NCBI RefSeq assembly: GCF_000758305.1
Contig: NZ_CP009458.1
Coordinates: 2,976,001 to 3,040,000, forward strand
From: Cedecea neteri
Lineage (GTDB): Bacteria; Pseudomonadota; Gammaproteobacteria; Enterobacterales; Enterobacteriaceae
Length of the DNA stretch: 64,000 bases
Reading direction: 5' to 3'
Under the pieces are notes generated by a model that was given only the letters and a program-made list of their open reading frames with translations, did no database searches and had not been told where the DNA came from. The translations under genes were made by a program, and so were the position numbers. Shown here piece after piece: positions 17,493-26,219 of this stretch. The first letter of the stretch is position 1. Every line of letters begins with the position of its first letter.

Positions 17493-19024
17493 TGATTTGG
17501 AAAAAGAAAGAACAACCAGTACAGCAACAGCCGCAGCCAAAAGCAAAACCAAGTCAGAAAAGATTAATTGATAAACCTCAAACTAACCTAAAGCGTGATC
17601 TACAGGCCGTGCGTGGAATGAGTACTCCAGTCATTAACTTTGGTTTTACCGCCGGTACTGGCTCGCAAAATATCAACAACTTGATTAGATGGTTCCTTAG
17701 TGATTGGCGTAATGCTTCACGTGAGGCAGTACTAAAGAATCCTCTAGGCCGTAAGTACATGAACCTTTCGGTAGATGGCGTAGTAGGGGCAGAGGGCGTT
17801 TACATTAAACCGTCGCCAACAATTGAGGGTTTAACACCAGACGAACTACAGAACCTAAGCCATACGTTAGAAAAACGTTTTGACCGTTGGGCTTATGATC
17901 CAGATCGCTTTAGTCTCGATGGTTCTATGACGTTCGATATCTTCCAACAGACAGTAGAGAAAGTACGTGTACAGGATGGTGAATGTTTTATCCGTATTCA
18001 TAATGTAAATAATGCTATTAAACTTGAAATCATTGATGGTGCTCGCCTAACTCAATTGAATAACCAATTTTTAGACAACGGAAACTATATTTCAAATGGT
18101 ATTGAGTTTAACCAGTGTCACAAACCAGTAAATTATTATTTCTGCATTTATAATCCGATCACGTACACATACAACGCAACAGCATTTGAAATCATTCCAG
18201 CTAATGAAATCTGTCATTACTTCATACCAGACCAACAAGGTCAGGAACGAGGCGTACCAGATATGATTAGTACCAGTAAGACTATGGAAGATTTGAAGAA
18301 CTTCACTGAGGCGGCATTAATTGCCAAACGAATTTCAGCTAGTACTACTGCTTATATTACTAATAACAATAACGATACTGACCAGGTAGAACTAATCGCG
18401 GGTGAGTCTGATATCACGGCAACCTACAATGAATATCTTGAAGCAGGTGCAGTATTTGAATTGGGTAAAAACCAGGATATCAAAACTGTAAGCCCTTCAA
18501 ATGGTGCTGATAAAATCGGTGAATTTACTAGTGAGTTAATGGATCAAATTTCAATGGGTCTAAACGTCACTAAACAAAGTCTAATGGGTAGTACTGCTGA
18601 TGCTTCATTTAGTGCAGCCAAGTTAGCCGAACGCCTACAGGCAACAACCTTTAGAACTCGTAGTAATGTACTAATCAGTCGTGTACTAAAACCAATCTAT
18701 CTTGAGTGGATGAAGAACGAAATGATAAATAGTAGTAGTTTGAATATTTCATTCTCTGATTTTGATGATGCTATTTGTGCTCGTTACATTCCAGTAAAAC
18801 CAATTTCTCTAGATCCTACTAAGGATATTCAAGCCGAAATTATGCTACTTGATGCAGGGCTAAAATCTAAAACTCAAATCATTAGTGAAATGGGTGGTGA
18901 TCCACGCATAACCCTAGAAGAGATAGAAAAAGAAAAGGAAATACAAAATAAGGAAAACGTTTCAAATGGAATTGAAGAAACTCAACCAGAAGAGGGAACT
19001 AACAGTACCAGTACGGGCGATTAA
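17492..19024 (+). CDS. Portal protein, lambda family
   Basis: 510 residues from the ATG at 17492, which overlaps the previous stop (TAATG). It has the lambda GpB-type pattern: WFLSDWRNASREA near residue 60, NPLGRKYM, and a long stem and clip region with QDGECFIRIH. The C-terminal part is Gln/Glu-rich. Twelve copies should form the DNA-entry ring. It overlaps the capsid gene by 59 bases. Confidence 0.92.
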   Translation: MIWKKKEQPVQQQPQPKAKPSQKRLIDKPQTNLKRDLQAVRGMSTPVINFGFTAGTGSQNINNLIRWFLSDWRNASREAVLKNPLGRKYMNLSVDGVVGAEGVYIKPSPTIEGLTPDELQNLSHTLEKRFDRWAYDPDRFSLDGSMTFDIFQQTVEKVRVQDGECFIRIHNVNNAIKLEIIDGARLTQLNNQFLDNGNYISNGIEFNQCHKPVNYYFCIYNPITYTYNATAFEIIPANEICHYFIPDQQGQERGVPDMISTSKTMEDLKNFTEAALIAKRISASTTAYITNNNNDTDQVELIAGESDITATYNEYLEAGAVFELGKNQDIKTVSPSNGADKIGEFTSELMDQISMGLNVTKQSLMGSTADASFSAAKLAERLQATTFRTRSNVLISRVLKPIYLEWMKNEMINSSSLNISFSDFDDAICARYIPVKPISLDPTKDIQAEIMLLDAGLKSKTQIISEMGGDPRITLEEIEKEKEIQNKENVSNGIEETQPEEGTNSTSTGD

Positions 19025-20900
19025 TGCCGATACTAATACAGTAGAAGTTGCATTCTGTAGTGAAGTACCAGTAAGTAGAATGATTAATGATGATTTATAT
19101 TATGAAATCCTATTATGTGGCGAAGAAAACGTAGACCTATCCCGCCTTAATAATAAGGGTGCAGTACTATTCAATCACGATCGCGATAAATTAATTGGTG
19201 CCGTTGTATCAGCACAGATGGATTCTGATCGCGTAGGTCGTGCAACCCTACAAATTTCACAAGTAGGATTAGGTAGTACCATGTGGGGAATGATTCAGGA
19301 AGGAATCCTAAGTCATGTATCCATCGGGTATAACATCTACGATTACCGCATGGACGGCAATAATATTATTGTCACTAATTATGAAATCTATGAAATCTCG
19401 TTAGTAACTGTACCTGCTGATGCCACCGTTGGTATTGGTCGTTCAATGGGCGACAGTATTATACGTGATGTATTAGAAGATGAATTACAAGAAGCCCATG
19501 AGGACGAAACACTAAATAGTAGTAATGAAACTACTACAGAGGAAAGACTCATGGAAGAACAAGAGGGAATGGAAGAAACCCGCCTAGATAACGAATCATA
19601 CGATATTGAAGAAACATTAGTTACTGCTAATGATGAAAATGGTGGTGTGACAAACATTGAACTAAGTGATGGTGAATTAGAAGAGATGCTATCAAAGCGT
19701 CCAGATCTATTAGCTAAGCTAAAAAATTATGGTGTAGAACCAGAAACACTAAATAGTAATGATCCAGTAGAAAATGAAGATACACGCGATATCGATACTG
19801 ATAATGATGCTGATGAACCAGAAATGGAAGATGAAGCAGAATTAGAACGTAAACGCGAACTTGAATCTATTGGTGCTGTACTAAAAGTTGACGTATCAGA
19901 AGCAATTGAAAACGGAATTTCAATTACTGATTTCAAACGTTCACTAAATACAAATAACAAAAATCCTAACGTTAAGGAAAACAAAATGGAAAAATCTGTA
20001 ATTAATGGTCTTATTCGTCAAGCTGCCGAAGGAAAACCATTCGAAGGTGCTCGCGTTGAAGTACCAGTAACCCAACTACGTGCAACCTCTACCGCTCCTG
20101 CTACTGGTGGTGCTTTAGTTAAAGAAGTGTATGTAGATTCATACATCGATGTACTACGTGCTAACTCTGTATTTGCACAACTACCTATTCAAACTTATTC
20201 AGGTCTTGAAGGTGAAGGTAATCTAGTACTACCAAAACTATCTTCTGATTTCACCGCAATGTTTGCATTCATTGAAGAAGGTGCGGATAGCCCTCTAGTT
20301 GATGCTAACTTTGAAAAGATTGTACTAAAACCAAAAACCTTTAGTGGTTCCGTTCCAATCACTCGTACTCTAATTAAGTCTGCTGATACCGCAGAACGTT
20401 ATGTACAAAATGCAATGGTACGTGGTGCTGGTCTAAAACTAGAAAAAGAAATCCTAGCACAAATCGTTGCAGTTGCTCCTACTGAAACTCTAGCGGCTGC
20501 TATTGATCAGAAAGCAGTACAAGATGCTTTAGCTAAACTAGCTGCTGCTAATGTACGTATCGATGAAGTTGTTGCTATCGTGCATCCTACTACCGCTGCT
20601 GTACTACGTTCTACCCTAGTTGGTGGTAACACTGCTGCTAAATTCATGATTGAAGGCTATCGCTTTGACGCATACCTATGTGATTCTGTAAAAGTAATTG
20701 AGTCTACTCAAGTTGCAGCAGGTTCTATTATCTTCGGTGACTTCTCTAATGTCATTCTTAGTTCATGGGGTGGCCTAAGTGTAGATCGCGATGATACTAC
20801 TCTACGTGCATCACAAGGCATCGTACTACGTACCTTCGCGTATATCGACCATGCAGTAGCACATGAAGAAGCATTCCTAGTTGTTAAACTAGCGGCTTAA
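18966..20900 (+). CDS. Prohead protease-major capsid protein fusion
   Basis: 644 residues. Residues 1-165 are an HK97-type prohead protease with His71 (LFNHDRD) and Ser119 (HVSIGY). Residues 190-330 form an acidic, helical delta/scaffold-like linker. Residues 341-644 are an HK97-fold capsid protein. An in-frame ATG at 19986 (Met341) carries AAGGA seven bases ahead, so free capsid protein of 304 residues may be made from an internal start, in addition to release by proteolysis. Leucine codons in this part are 22 CTA, 3 CTT, 2 TTA and no CTG. Confidence 0.93.
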   Translation: MELKKLNQKRELTVPVRAINADTNTVEVAFCSEVPVSRMINDDLYYEILLCGEENVDLSRLNNKGAVLFNHDRDKLIGAVVSAQMDSDRVGRATLQISQVGLGSTMWGMIQEGILSHVSIGYNIYDYRMDGNNIIVTNYEIYEISLVTVPADATVGIGRSMGDSIIRDVLEDELQEAHEDETLNSSNETTTEERLMEEQEGMEETRLDNESYDIEETLVTANDENGGVTNIELSDGELEEMLSKRPDLLAKLKNYGVEPETLNSNDPVENEDTRDIDTDNDADEPEMEDEAELERKRELESIGAVLKVDVSEAIENGISITDFKRSLNTNNKNPNVKENKMEKSVINGLIRQAAEGKPFEGARVEVPVTQLRATSTAPATGGALVKEVYVDSYIDVLRANSVFAQLPIQTYSGLEGEGNLVLPKLSSDFTAMFAFIEEGADSPLVDANFEKIVLKPKTFSGSVPITRTLIKSADTAERYVQNAMVRGAGLKLEKEILAQIVAVAPTETLAAAIDQKAVQDALAKLAAANVRIDEVVAIVHPTTAAVLRSTLVGGNTAAKFMIEGYRFDAYLCDSVKVIESTQVAAGSIIFGDFSNVILSSWGGLSVDRDDTTLRASQGIVLRTFAYIDHAVAHEEAFLVVKLAA

Positions 20901-20905
20901 TAATT

Positions 20906-21226
20906 ATGAGAGCATTTACTAACTCACAAAGTGATGTGTTTTTAAATGCTTTCGGTGAAATGATCCAAACCTCTACGGGAACCAAATTCAAGGCGATTCT
21001 TGAAGAGGTTCCCGTAACCATTTCTACGGGTACTGGAAACTTCATTGAAGGTTATGAAACATATTGCACGGCAAAAAAGAACGACACACTAACAGTACAA
21101 GTAGGTACTATCCTAATCATTCGCGGAGTAAATAAAGAAGTATACAATATTGTTGATGATCTTTCGGGTATGGTTGATATCTATTACCGCAGTGAAGAGG
21201 GGCAACATTTCGCGGAGGATTACTAA
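20906..21226 (+). CDS. Head-tail joining protein, lambda FII-like
   Basis: 106 residues, mostly beta-strand, ending in a Tyr- and Glu-rich tail. Size, composition and position directly after the capsid gene fit the lambda FII type that caps the head for tail joining. It is followed by an overlapping ATG (21226). The assignment rests partly on gene order. Confidence 0.6.
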   Translation: MRAFTNSQSDVFLNAFGEMIQTSTGTKFKAILEEVPVTISTGTGNFIEGYETYCTAKKNDTLTVQVGTILIIRGVNKEVYNIVDDLSGMVDIYYRSEEGQHFAEDY

Positions 21227-21621
21227 TGGACTTAGTAAGCACAGTTAGAAAAACATTTAAAGGATTAATCACATCAACGAAGGAATTAACTGTTTCACGT
21301 GATGCTGATGTATTCGCAGAGGTTGCATTTAATTTTGATTTTGAAAGTATTGATTATTCGGTGTTACCTCGTCAGGTTGGGAGCTTCACAGTACAGTACT
21401 TAGTTAGCCCTAAACCAGAATCAAAGAATACAGCACCGAGTGTTACCTATGATCAAATCATTACTACATTCGATACATTAAAGGCACAGGCATTTGTAGA
21501 TGCTGGCATTGTACTATTAGGTTATTCATATGAACAATCAGATATCGTAACAGATCCAGTAACCGGTAGTGTTTCCTTAGCCTTTTCAATAAATATTAAA
21601 GCAACAATGAAAAGGAAATAA
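21226..21621 (+). CDS. Tail terminator, lambda gpU-like
   Basis: 131 residues, the same size as lambda gpU (131), with the central QVGSFTVQYLVSP and C-terminal GSVSLAFSINIKATMKR strands expected of a tail-completion protein. Its position between the FII-like and tube-like genes matches the lambda order Z-U-V. This is a tail gene, so the element once had or still uses a siphovirus tail. Confidence 0.6.
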   Translation: MDLVSTVRKTFKGLITSTKELTVSRDADVFAEVAFNFDFESIDYSVLPRQVGSFTVQYLVSPKPESKNTAPSVTYDQIITTFDTLKAQAFVDAGIVLLGYSYEQSDIVTDPVTGSVSLAFSINIKATMKRK

Positions 21622-21781
21622 CATGGCTCAACTAATAACAGGGAATCTATTCAAACTACTATACAGTGACGATCCCGCAAATAACGTACCAATGGGTGCC
21701 AGTGTAAAAGAAATATCTAATTTAGCAGAAATGCCAACGCTTACATTTAAGAATACTCAATTGGACTATGAAACATATGAT

Positions 21782-21809
21782 AGTAACTATAAGACAGTAA
21801 CTATAAGAC
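21782..21809 (+). repeat. 14-bp tandem duplication causing a frameshift
   Basis: AGTAACTATAAGAC occurs twice in a row (21782-21795 and 21796-21809), followed by AGTA again. Fourteen is not a multiple of three, so the extra copy shifts the frame. Loss of one copy by slippage would restore the reading frame. Confidence 0.9.
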
Positions 21810-22383
21810 AGTACTACTATCTAACAAAGACGTAGAACCATTTGATATTGTAATTCACTATGTACCAACTGAGGAAAGTACTGTATTCCTAGATTCAATG
21901 GCAAAGAGTCGCAAGGATTTTCAATCAATTCTTAACTATCGTCAAACTGATGGGACTATTGATTATGCAATCGTAAGCGGGGTTATCACTGCAACCTCAA
22001 CCACTGGTGATAAAGATTCTGTAGTGAACAAGGTGTACACATTTACACCATTAGATGTTATCTCAGAACTACGCACAATCAATGCATTACAGCCACTCTA
22101 TGAAGGTTCATTTGGTGTTGGCTCAAACGGCGTAGACGTACCACAGTACGAACCAGTTACCCCAGATGGTAACAGCTTTATCAAGGTTCCAGCAGATCAG
22201 ACAGACAATCCCGTTGGGGCTGATATGTTGGGTATAGGTCTTGTAGATATGAGTAGTGTATGTAAGCTTGCTATCTCAAAGGCAGGTAATCTAAACATCT
22301 ACGCGATGAACACAAGTACCGCATGGACTCGTATACTAACAGCAACACAGATTGCAAATCAGTATGTACCACTTAGCCGTACT

Positions 22384-22836
22384 GTAAATGGTAAGGCATT
22401 AACGAGTGATATCGTACTTAATAATACTGATGTAGGTTTAGGCAATGTTACTAATGAAAAACAATTAGTAGCCTCTAAAAATCTAAGTGATGTAACAAGT
22501 GTAATCACAGCACGTAAAAACCTAGATGTTTATAGTACTGGTGAAGTTGATAGTAAACTAACTGATATCAATAATAATCTAAGTGGCAATTATGCGACAA
22601 AACAAAATCTATCTGATGCTGTACAACCATTGGCAACAAAAACCGAACTTAGTGATGCAGTGGCACCACTTGCTACCAAAACAGAACTTAGTGATACTGC
22701 GGCAACCCTAGTACCAAAAACTACTACGGTAAATGGTAAGGCTCTATCTGGTAATGTCGTAATTAATAGTGCTGATGTAGGTTTGGGTAATGTTACTAAT
22801 GAAAAACAATTAGTAGTTTATAAAAATCTAAGTGAT
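22384..22836 (+). repeat. Duplicated fibre repeat units
   Basis: A segment of about 108 bases (22384-22491) recurs 345 bases downstream (22729-22836) with few differences, coding for the TVNGKAL to NLSD unit. Between them are near-identical tandem units coding LATKTELSD (22630-22710). They are typical of phage side-fibre shafts. Confidence 0.75.
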
Positions 22837-23899
22837 CTAGGTGATGTTAATGCCGCACGTACTAACTTAGGTTTAGGAACTATGGCATTACAGAATTCAA
22901 ATGCAGTTAATATTACTGGTGGACAGGCAGTGCTAAATTATATTTCTTCAACCTCTGGAGGATTTAATAGTACTGCATCAAACCCACTATCAATTGCTTC
23001 TGTTAGTCCGACAATCAAATTTACCGAAGCTGGCGTAAAGGATTGGTTTTTAGTAGCTAACGGTGGTTCTATTCGTCTACAACCAGACAGTACTGGTAGC
23101 CCAGATATTGCATTTAGTTTTAATCCTGCTACTAAACTAATGTCCCTAATGAATGTTAACGCAAGTTCACTAACTTTAGGTACTGCATTAGGAATTCTTA
23201 GTGGTGGTACTGGTGCTAATAATGTTGCTTCCGCTCGTACAAATTTACAAGTAGATCGTCTAATTCAAAATAATAGTTTCACACTACTAACTTCACCAGA
23301 TAATACACGTTTAGTTATTGGTAATGGTGGTGATATAGGTTTCCAAAACAGTAATGGAAATCCAATTGGATTACCTATTACGGGTGGTGGTACTGGTAGT
23401 ATTAATGCGGTGGGTGCTCGTACTAACTTAGGTCTAGGATCAAATAATACACCAACATTCGCTGGTGCAGATCTTACAACCTCTGGTGTAGCTAACAGTG
23501 GTATTTTAACCCTTAACATTGCAAATACATCTGGTGCTACTACAAGTTCAGGTCGATTATACCATGAAGTACAAAATGGTGTAGGTAAGATGACATTCCA
23601 TGTTAGTGCGAATGGAAAAAATGCTTACATGCAATTAGATGAAGATGGGAAATTAATAGTACCAGGAACATTATCAGCCTCTGGCGGTATCACTGCTAAT
23701 TCTTCAATTATCGCCGCACAAGGTCAAGTAGTAGGACTTACTACAACAAGTGGTGGCAATAAGAACATATTCTTATCAAATGCACCTGGGGATGGTTCTT
23801 CTGGTGGGTGGGTTAACTTCTGACCCTGACCCGAAATCCTGCTCCATTCAGAAACAGAATTCCGGCATGATCTACACTCCCTGAACGGAGGTGGTGCCG

Positions 23900-24166
23900 A
23901 TGAAAAAATCACGATTCACCGAAGAACAGATTGTTTTTGCCCTGAAGCAGGCTGAACTGGGGACGTCCGTGCCGGACGTCTGTCGCAAACTGGGCATCTC
24001 CGATGCCACGTTCTATACGTGGCGCAAGAAATACGGCGGGATTTCTCCTTCGGAGCTGAAGCACATGCGGCAGCTTGAGGAAGAGAATCTCAGGCTGAAG
24101 AAGCTGGTTGCCGATCTGAGCCTCGACAAGGCCATGCTGCAGGATGTACTGGCAAAAAAGACCTGA
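23900..24166 (+). CDS. IS3-family OrfA
   Basis: 88 residues with a helix-turn-helix (VPDVCRKLGISDATFYTWRK) and a C-terminal leucine-zipper stretch (LEEENLRLKKLVADLSLDK). It binds the IS ends. The ATG at 23900 has GGAGG eight bases ahead. The sequence GCAAAAAAG near its end (A6G at 24154-24160) is the usual site for -1 frameshifting to make the OrfAB transposase. Confidence 0.92.
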   Translation: MKKSRFTEEQIVFALKQAELGTSVPDVCRKLGISDATFYTWRKKYGGISPSELKHMRQLEEENLRLKKLVADLSLDKAMLQDVLAKKT

Positions 24167-24198
24167 CGCTGGCGCGTCTGCGTGAATGGGTCCGGGAC

Positions 24199-25008
24199 TT
24201 GCAGGCACGCTACGGGGCCAGCGAGCGGCAGGTCTGTTTTGCGCTACGGATCAGCCGCAGCTCTTTCCGCTATCGTTCTGTGGCAGCAGACGACAGTGCG
24301 CTACGCCTGCGTATCAGGGAGATCACCGAAACCCGGGTCCACTATGGCTACCGCCGGGTTCACGTCATGCTCAGGCGGGAGGGCTGGCGGGATAATCATA
24401 AACGCATTTACCGGCTCTACAGTGAGCAGGGGTTGTCCCTGCGTCTCAAACGCCCGCGCCGGAATAAATCGGCACAGCGTCGGCAGCCCCAGCCTCAGGG
24501 GTTGTATCCGAATCATATCTGGGGCATGGACTTTGTCTCTGACGCCTTATTTGACGGGCGTCGGTTACGTCTGCTGACGGTAATTGATCTCTACACCCGC
24601 GAATGTCTGGGGATCTGCGTGGGCCAGAATCTGCGCTCAACGGAGGTCGCAGAGATGCTGAACACCATTGCGCTCAGACGGTCCTTACCACAATTACTGA
24701 AAACCGATAATGGCTCTGAATTTGCAGGGAAAATGCTGGACAAATGGGTATATGAACGAGGGATCCGTATAGACTTCTCACGCCCGGGAACACCGACGGA
24801 CAATGCCACTGTGGAGTCGTTTAATGGCAGGCTGCGGCAGGAATGTCTGAACGAGAACTGGTTCATGTCCCTGGAGGATGCACGGTGCAAAATCGAGGCC
24901 TGGCGCATACACTATAACCAGAGACGTCCCCATTCTGCGCTGGGCTGGATGACGCCATCTGAATTTGCCGAGAAGTCTGTCGGTTGCAAGAATATGCAGC
25001 CAACATGA
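24199..25008 (+). CDS. IS3-family OrfB, transposase catalytic part
   Basis: The DDE integrase domain has all three catalytic acids in context: MDFVSD, then LKTDNGSEF, then VESFNGRLRQE. It is normally made as a fusion with OrfA by -1 frameshifting near 24154; the frame is open from there (KDLTLARLREWV), so the independent TTG start at 24199 is only nominal. No stop or frameshift is seen, so the copy may be active. Confidence 0.93.
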   Translation: MQARYGASERQVCFALRISRSSFRYRSVAADDSALRLRIREITETRVHYGYRRVHVMLRREGWRDNHKRIYRLYSEQGLSLRLKRPRRNKSAQRRQPQPQGLYPNHIWGMDFVSDALFDGRRLRLLTVIDLYTRECLGICVGQNLRSTEVAEMLNTIALRRSLPQLLKTDNGSEFAGKMLDKWVYERGIRIDFSRPGTPTDNATVESFNGRLRQECLNENWFMSLEDARCKIEAWRIHYNQRRPHSALGWMTPSEFAEKSVGCKNMQPT

Positions 25009-25058
25009 GGCCGGTTATTCCTGATTATGACTGGAGCATATTCGGGGTCAGGGTCAGT

Positions 25059-25151
25059 AAGATTATCTATGACTTCTATAATGAAGCAGAGAAAGGGGCA
25101 AGATTAGTAATTTCAGATATCAAAGGATCATTTAAGGTAATAAAACAATGA
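25059..25151 (+). pseudogene. 3' remnant of a gene cut by the IS
   Basis: Directly after the IS an open frame codes for KIIYDFYNEAEKGARLVISD and ten further residues before a stop. The stop overlaps the next start codon (ATGA), the usual arrangement of genuine phage neighbours. Its 5' part is missing, and it does not continue the fibre frame in an obvious way. It therefore looks like the tail of a different gene left at a deletion edge. Confidence 0.6.
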
Positions 25152-25459
25152 GTATGGAAGAACATTTTGAAGGCGAAACGCCATATATTACACTAGATAG
25201 TCATACGCCAATGGCTAATAGTAAACCAATTCATAATATGTTTATGAGTAAACACGTAAGAAAAAAACTAAAAGAAACTGGCTATACTAGCAATCAGCAT
25301 ATGAATGTGATGTTTGAACGTAGTAAACCCTTGCGTGTTGGGGATAGCTACACATGGAAACTACGCGAAATGGAATTCAACGTAGTAGTACTAGGTAAAA
25401 CAGAGTTATTCGTAAAGGGGATGCGAGTATATGCCTACTGCGTAGGGATAATTGAATAA
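25148..25459 (+). CDS. Phage protein of unknown function (103 aa)
   Basis: A small protein with a helical, Met- and Lys-rich first half and a beta-strand second half ending YAYCVGIIE. It is coupled to the truncated gene before it (ATGA) and to the holin-like gene after it (TAAATG). Gene order suggests a late gene of the tail-lysis junction. No family is recognised. Confidence 0.65.
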   Translation: MSMEEHFEGETPYITLDSHTPMANSKPIHNMFMSKHVRKKLKETGYTSNQHMNVMFERSKPLRVGDSYTWKLREMEFNVVVLGKTELFVKGMRVYAYCVGIIE

Positions 25460-25753
25460 ATGCTAACAGTAATACTAGGTCTTATATCTAAGGGAATGGA
25501 TTTTTTCATCAAGAAACAAACCATTCAACAGGAAGTAAGTAAGACCAATGCCGAAGGGCAGATTGAAGTAAACAAAGAAGAAATCGAGCGAACGTCTTTT
25601 CACTGGCGTAATGCTCTAGGATTCGTGATTACTGCAATCATCCTATACAACTGGATCATAGTACCAGTACTTGACGCTTTTGGGATTGTAGTAATACAAG
25701 TTCCATTGGGGCAACTTATGCAGGTGCTATTGATCATGGTTGGTGGAAGTTAA
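25460..25753 (+). CDS. Holin-like membrane protein (97 aa)
   Basis: A short amphipathic N-terminus is followed by a charged region, the motif HWRNALGFVITAIILYNW, and a hydrophobic C-terminal helix. This resembles the three-helix holin family found in phages and gene-transfer agents (GTA_holin type), which has a conserved W-R pair before its helices. A holin would permeabilise the inner membrane at lysis. No endolysin or spanin gene is seen beside it, so lysis could not be completed by this element alone. Confidence 0.55.
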   Translation: MLTVILGLISKGMDFFIKKQTIQQEVSKTNAEGQIEVNKEEIERTSFHWRNALGFVITAIILYNWIIVPVLDAFGIVVIQVPLGQLMQVLLIMVGGS

Positions 25754-25756
25754 GAA

Positions 25757-25780
25757 AGCCCCTTATGGGGCTTTTTTGTT
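25757..25780. terminator. Bidirectional terminator hairpin
   Basis: AAGCCCC and GGGGCTT around TTAT, followed by a T-run on the plus strand, between convergent genes. The end of the minus-strand gene lies inside it. Confidence 0.75.
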
Positions 25781-26134
25781 TTTTAGCACAGAACAAATAA
25801 TTGTTAATGATAATAATGCACCTGTTATCCCATACCCCCATCGATCAGGACATGCTACTGATGTGTCAAAAACTGCTACGGGAACAGTTATAAATCCTAC
25901 TGCTATAGAAGATAAAAATATAAGATCAATGTCCTTTCCCATGAAAGTTATATTTTGTAGTCTTTTCTTAATAGTAGTAAAACCTGGAAGCACTGTAAGT
26001 ATTAAAGCGTAAACACCAAGTGCACCTGATGTTGTTAACCCTGCACGCAATAGTCCATACACTATAGTTGCATTTATAAATAACGTTAAGGAAAACGCTA
26101 ACGAAAATTTAAATAAATTCAATAAATTATTCAT
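25763..26134 (-). CDS. Membrane protein of unknown function (123 aa)
   Basis: Four hydrophobic segments (about residues 8-28, 36-53, 70-90 and 100-115) with a positively charged C-terminus (LKNKKAP). No family is recognised. It follows the KAP NTPase gene by 85 bases on the same strand, so the two may be co-expressed. KAP proteins often act at membranes, which makes a functional pair possible but unproven. Confidence 0.6.
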   Translation of the reverse strand: MNNLLNLFKFSLAFSLTLFINATIVYGLLRAGLTTSGALGVYALILTVLPGFTTIKKRLQNITFMGKDIDLIFLSSIAVGFITVPVAVFDTSVACPDRWGYGITGALLSLTIICSVLKNKKAP

Positions 26135-26219
26135 GGCAGTTCCACAAGTACCTTTTTTTGTAATTTTAAGACTGAGAAATTAAAAATACCCATTATGGTA
26201 TTCTAATGAGTTTCTGATG

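Larger units (their letters stand above)
21623..23820 (+). pseudogene. Tail tube-fibre gene, frameshifted and cut by IS
   Basis: The ATG at 21623 opens a frame that ends after 70 codons because of a 14-bp tandem duplication (21782-21809). Removing one copy restores a single frame through the end at 23820: 728 codons, with VEPFDIVIHYVP joining both parts. The first 200 residues look like a lambda gpV-type tail tube protein. The rest has side-fibre repeats of the type TVNGKAL, DVGLGNVTNEKQ and TNLGLG. The 3' end is cut by the IS at 23821, whose first bases supply the stop. As it stands only a 70-residue N-terminal peptide is expected, unless reinitiation occurs at 21898. Confidence 0.8.
23821..25056 (+). 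mobile_element. IS3-family insertion sequence (IS407-like group)
   Basis: 1236 bases with terminal inverted repeats starting TGACCCTGACCC at both ends (23821 onward; inverted at 25045-25056). It holds orfA, an A6G slippery site and orfB in the -1 frame. GC content and codon use contrast sharply with the surrounding AT-rich phage DNA. The flanks (CTTC at left, GTAA at right) do not form a target duplication, although members of this group normally make one of 3-4 bases. This suggests a deletion or recombination at one end. Both transposase genes look intact. Confidence 0.93.

Noticed and set aside
22384..22836. Regular repeats that might be taken for a CRISPR array
   Set aside because: The repeats are coding, in frame, long and unevenly spaced fibre units; no cas gene is present.
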